This document shows positions 32,279 through 33,600 of a stretch of DNA of 33,600 nt, piece by piece (position 1 is the first letter of the stretch; each line of letters opens with the position of its first letter). The stretch is from contig JAMCWB010000061.1 in the NCBI GenBank assembly GCA_023475025.1, positions 60,963-94,562 on the forward strand, read 5' to 3'. Source of the DNA: Gammaproteobacteria bacterium (GTDB lineage: Bacteria > Pseudomonadota > Gammaproteobacteria > Pseudomonadales > Pseudomonadaceae). The notes beneath the pieces are model-generated. The model saw only the letters and a program-made list of their open reading frames with translations, was not told the DNA's origin and did no database searches. Both the position numbers and the translations under genes were made by a program.

Positions 32279-33600
32279 ATGTTGCGCCCGCTCACTCTGG
32301 CTTGCCTGCTGACCAGCCTGGCAACGCCCGCCCTGGCCACCGATCTGTTGACTATCTATCAGGAAGCACTGGAAAACAGTGCCGATCTGGCCGCCGCCGA
32401 GGCTGACAGCATGGCCCGCCAGGAAATCCTGCCGCAGGCCCGCTCACAACTGCTGCCCAACCTGGGTGTTGGCGCCGGTGTTGCCCGCGAAGAAATCGAT
32501 ATCGACGGGCGCAACCCGCAGACCGGTGCTGGTGATGATCGTTACACCACCCGCTACTTCCAGGCCAGCCTGACGCAACCGCTGTTTCGCGTTGACAGCT
32601 GGTTTGAGTATCAATCGGCCAAGTTTCTCAGCGAGCAGGCCAAAGCCGAGTTTGCCGCCACCCAGCAGGCATTGATCCTGGAAGTCGCTGAAGCCTACTT
32701 CAATGTACTGCAGGCCAGCGACAACCTGGCCACCGCCAAAGCCGAGGAAACCGCCTTCGAACGCCAGCTGGAACAGGCCCGCGAACGCTTCGAGGTCGGC
32801 CTGTCAGCGCGCACGGATGTGCTCGAAGCCCAGGCTGGCTTTGACTCTGCCCGCGCCGCCCGCCTGACCGCACAAACCAATCTGGACGTCAGCTTCCAGG
32901 CGGTCAATCGCCTGACCAACAGCTATTACGAGCGGCTGGATGGCATCAGCCATGACCTGCCCATCTTGCCGCCCAATCCACGCAATATGCAGGAATGGGT
33001 CGATATCGCCAGTCAGCAGAACCTGGGTCTGAGCGCCGCCCGGCTGTCGGTAGACAGTGCCGGTCAGGCACTGCGTGGCAGTCGTGGGGGGTATGCACCG
33101 AGCGTGGATGCCTTTGTGCGCTACCAGGATAACCGTGGCGGCAGCAACATGGGTGGCACCGGCAATTTTGATACCCGGGTTACCCAGATCGGGGTCGAAC
33201 TCAGCGTGCCACTCTATACTGGCGGCGCTACCAGCTCGCGCGTACGCGAGTCCACCTATCGCCTGAGCCAGGCTGAGTTTTCCAGTGATGCCCTGTTGCG
33301 CCGCGTGGTGGAAAGCACCCGCAATCTCTACCGCACCGTGACATCCAGCGTGGAAGAAATTGACGCCCGCCGTCAGGCTATCCTGTCAGCCAAGGCTGCC
33401 CTGGATGCCACCGAAACCGGTTACGAGGTCGGCACCCGCAACGTGGTGGACGTGCTTGACGCGCAACGTAACCTGTTTCGTGCGGTGCGTGATTACAACA
33501 GCCTGCGCTACAACTACATCATCAACAACCTGAGCCTGAAGCAAGCCGCCGGCACCCTCAGCCCGCAGGATCTGCAGGAGCTGTCCCAGTGGCTGAATCC
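32279..33600 (+). CDS. tolC: TolC-family outer membrane efflux channel (3' end beyond window)
   Basis: Outer-membrane channel of type I secretion and RND/ABC efflux systems. The first 440 residues are present and the frame runs open off the right edge. A signal peptide (about 1-21, MLRPLTLACLL...ALA) precedes the mature start TDLLTIYQEAL, typical of TolC. Two OEP repeats of coiled-coil plus strand follow. LILEVAEAYFNVLQASD and ERFEVGLSARTDVLEAQA lie in the first, SVPLYTGGATSSRVRES and GYEVGTRNVVDVLDAQRNLF in the second. AAAGGA lies 8 bases before the ATG. The repeat signatures match TolC itself better than OprM-type lipoprotein channels, as there is no lipobox cysteine. It is divergent from algU. 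Confidence 0.93.
   Translation, partial: MLRPLTLACLLTSLATPALATDLLTIYQEALENSADLAAAEADSMARQEILPQARSQLLPNLGVGAGVAREEIDIDGRNPQTGAGDDRYTTRYFQASLTQPLFRVDSWFEYQSAKFLSEQAKAEFAATQQALILEVAEAYFNVLQASDNLATAKAEETAFERQLEQARERFEVGLSARTDVLEAQAGFDSARAARLTAQTNLDVSFQAVNRLTNSYYERLDGISHDLPILPPNPRNMQEWVDIASQQNLGLSAARLSVDSAGQALRGSRGGYAPSVDAFVRYQDNRGGSNMGGTGNFDTRVTQIGVELSVPLYTGGATSSRVRESTYRLSQAEFSSDALLRRVVESTRNLYRTVTSSVEEIDARRQAILSAKAALDATETGYEVGTRNVVDVLDAQRNLFRAVRDYNSLRYNYIINNLSLKQAAGTLSPQDLQELSQWLN

Overview
The window is chromosomal DNA from a gammaproteobacterium of the Pseudomonas lineage. The call rests on gene content and order: an algU-mucA-mucB-rseC-mucD sigma-factor operon running into lepA-lepB, a DUF4845-rnc-era-recO-pdxJ-acpS operon, a GacS-type hybrid kinase next to cysM-rlmD-relA-mazG, and tsaB-adk-ppc. 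The GC-rich, compact coding style fits Pseudomonas sensu lato, possibly the Halopseudomonas (P. pertucinogena) branch, but the species cannot be fixed from the sequence alone. No rRNA, tRNA, insertion sequence, prophage or CRISPR array was seen.

Layout. 1-331 is non-coding and holds three copies of a short dispersed repeat plus a TTCCAGC-type tandem repeat. radA (minus strand) follows. 1841-7179 is the most individual part. A GT4 glycosyltransferase and a PAP2 phosphatase overlap on the minus strand. They are divergent from a plus-strand set of overlapping genes: an EAL phosphodiesterase, a polyphosphate:AMP phosphotransferase and the rRNA methyltransferase RlmG. A well-formed PHO-box-like sequence lies between the two arms, suggesting a phosphate-responsive locus. 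7182-9943 carries rsmJ, a small unknown gene, a 102-bp nested inverted repeat, tsaB and adk (all minus). ppc (10156-12814) is broken near its 3' end by a 22-bp insertion that displaces the conserved C-terminus.

12895-18231 is a tight minus-strand operon in the order cysM, rlmD, relA, mazG. On the plus strand, gacS (18344-21130) converges on acpS with a 12-bp overlap. 21119-24894 is the minus-strand operon DUF4845-rnc-era-recO-pdxJ-acpS, in which nearly every junction overlaps. A Rho-independent terminator separates it from lepA-lepB upstream. 27866-31951 is the envelope-stress operon algU-mucA-mucB-rseC-mucD. Two GAACTT-type autoregulatory promoters lie upstream of algU, in the spacer shared with a divergent tolC-family gene that runs off the right end.

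Most of the window is conserved housekeeping: translation and ribosome maturation, protein secretion, stress sigma control, (p)ppGpp synthesis, cysteine and pyridoxine synthesis, and DNA repair. The points that deserve a second look are the ppc frameshift, the putative Pho-controlled glycolipid/polyphosphate/c-di-GMP locus, and the nested inverted repeat downstream of tsaB.
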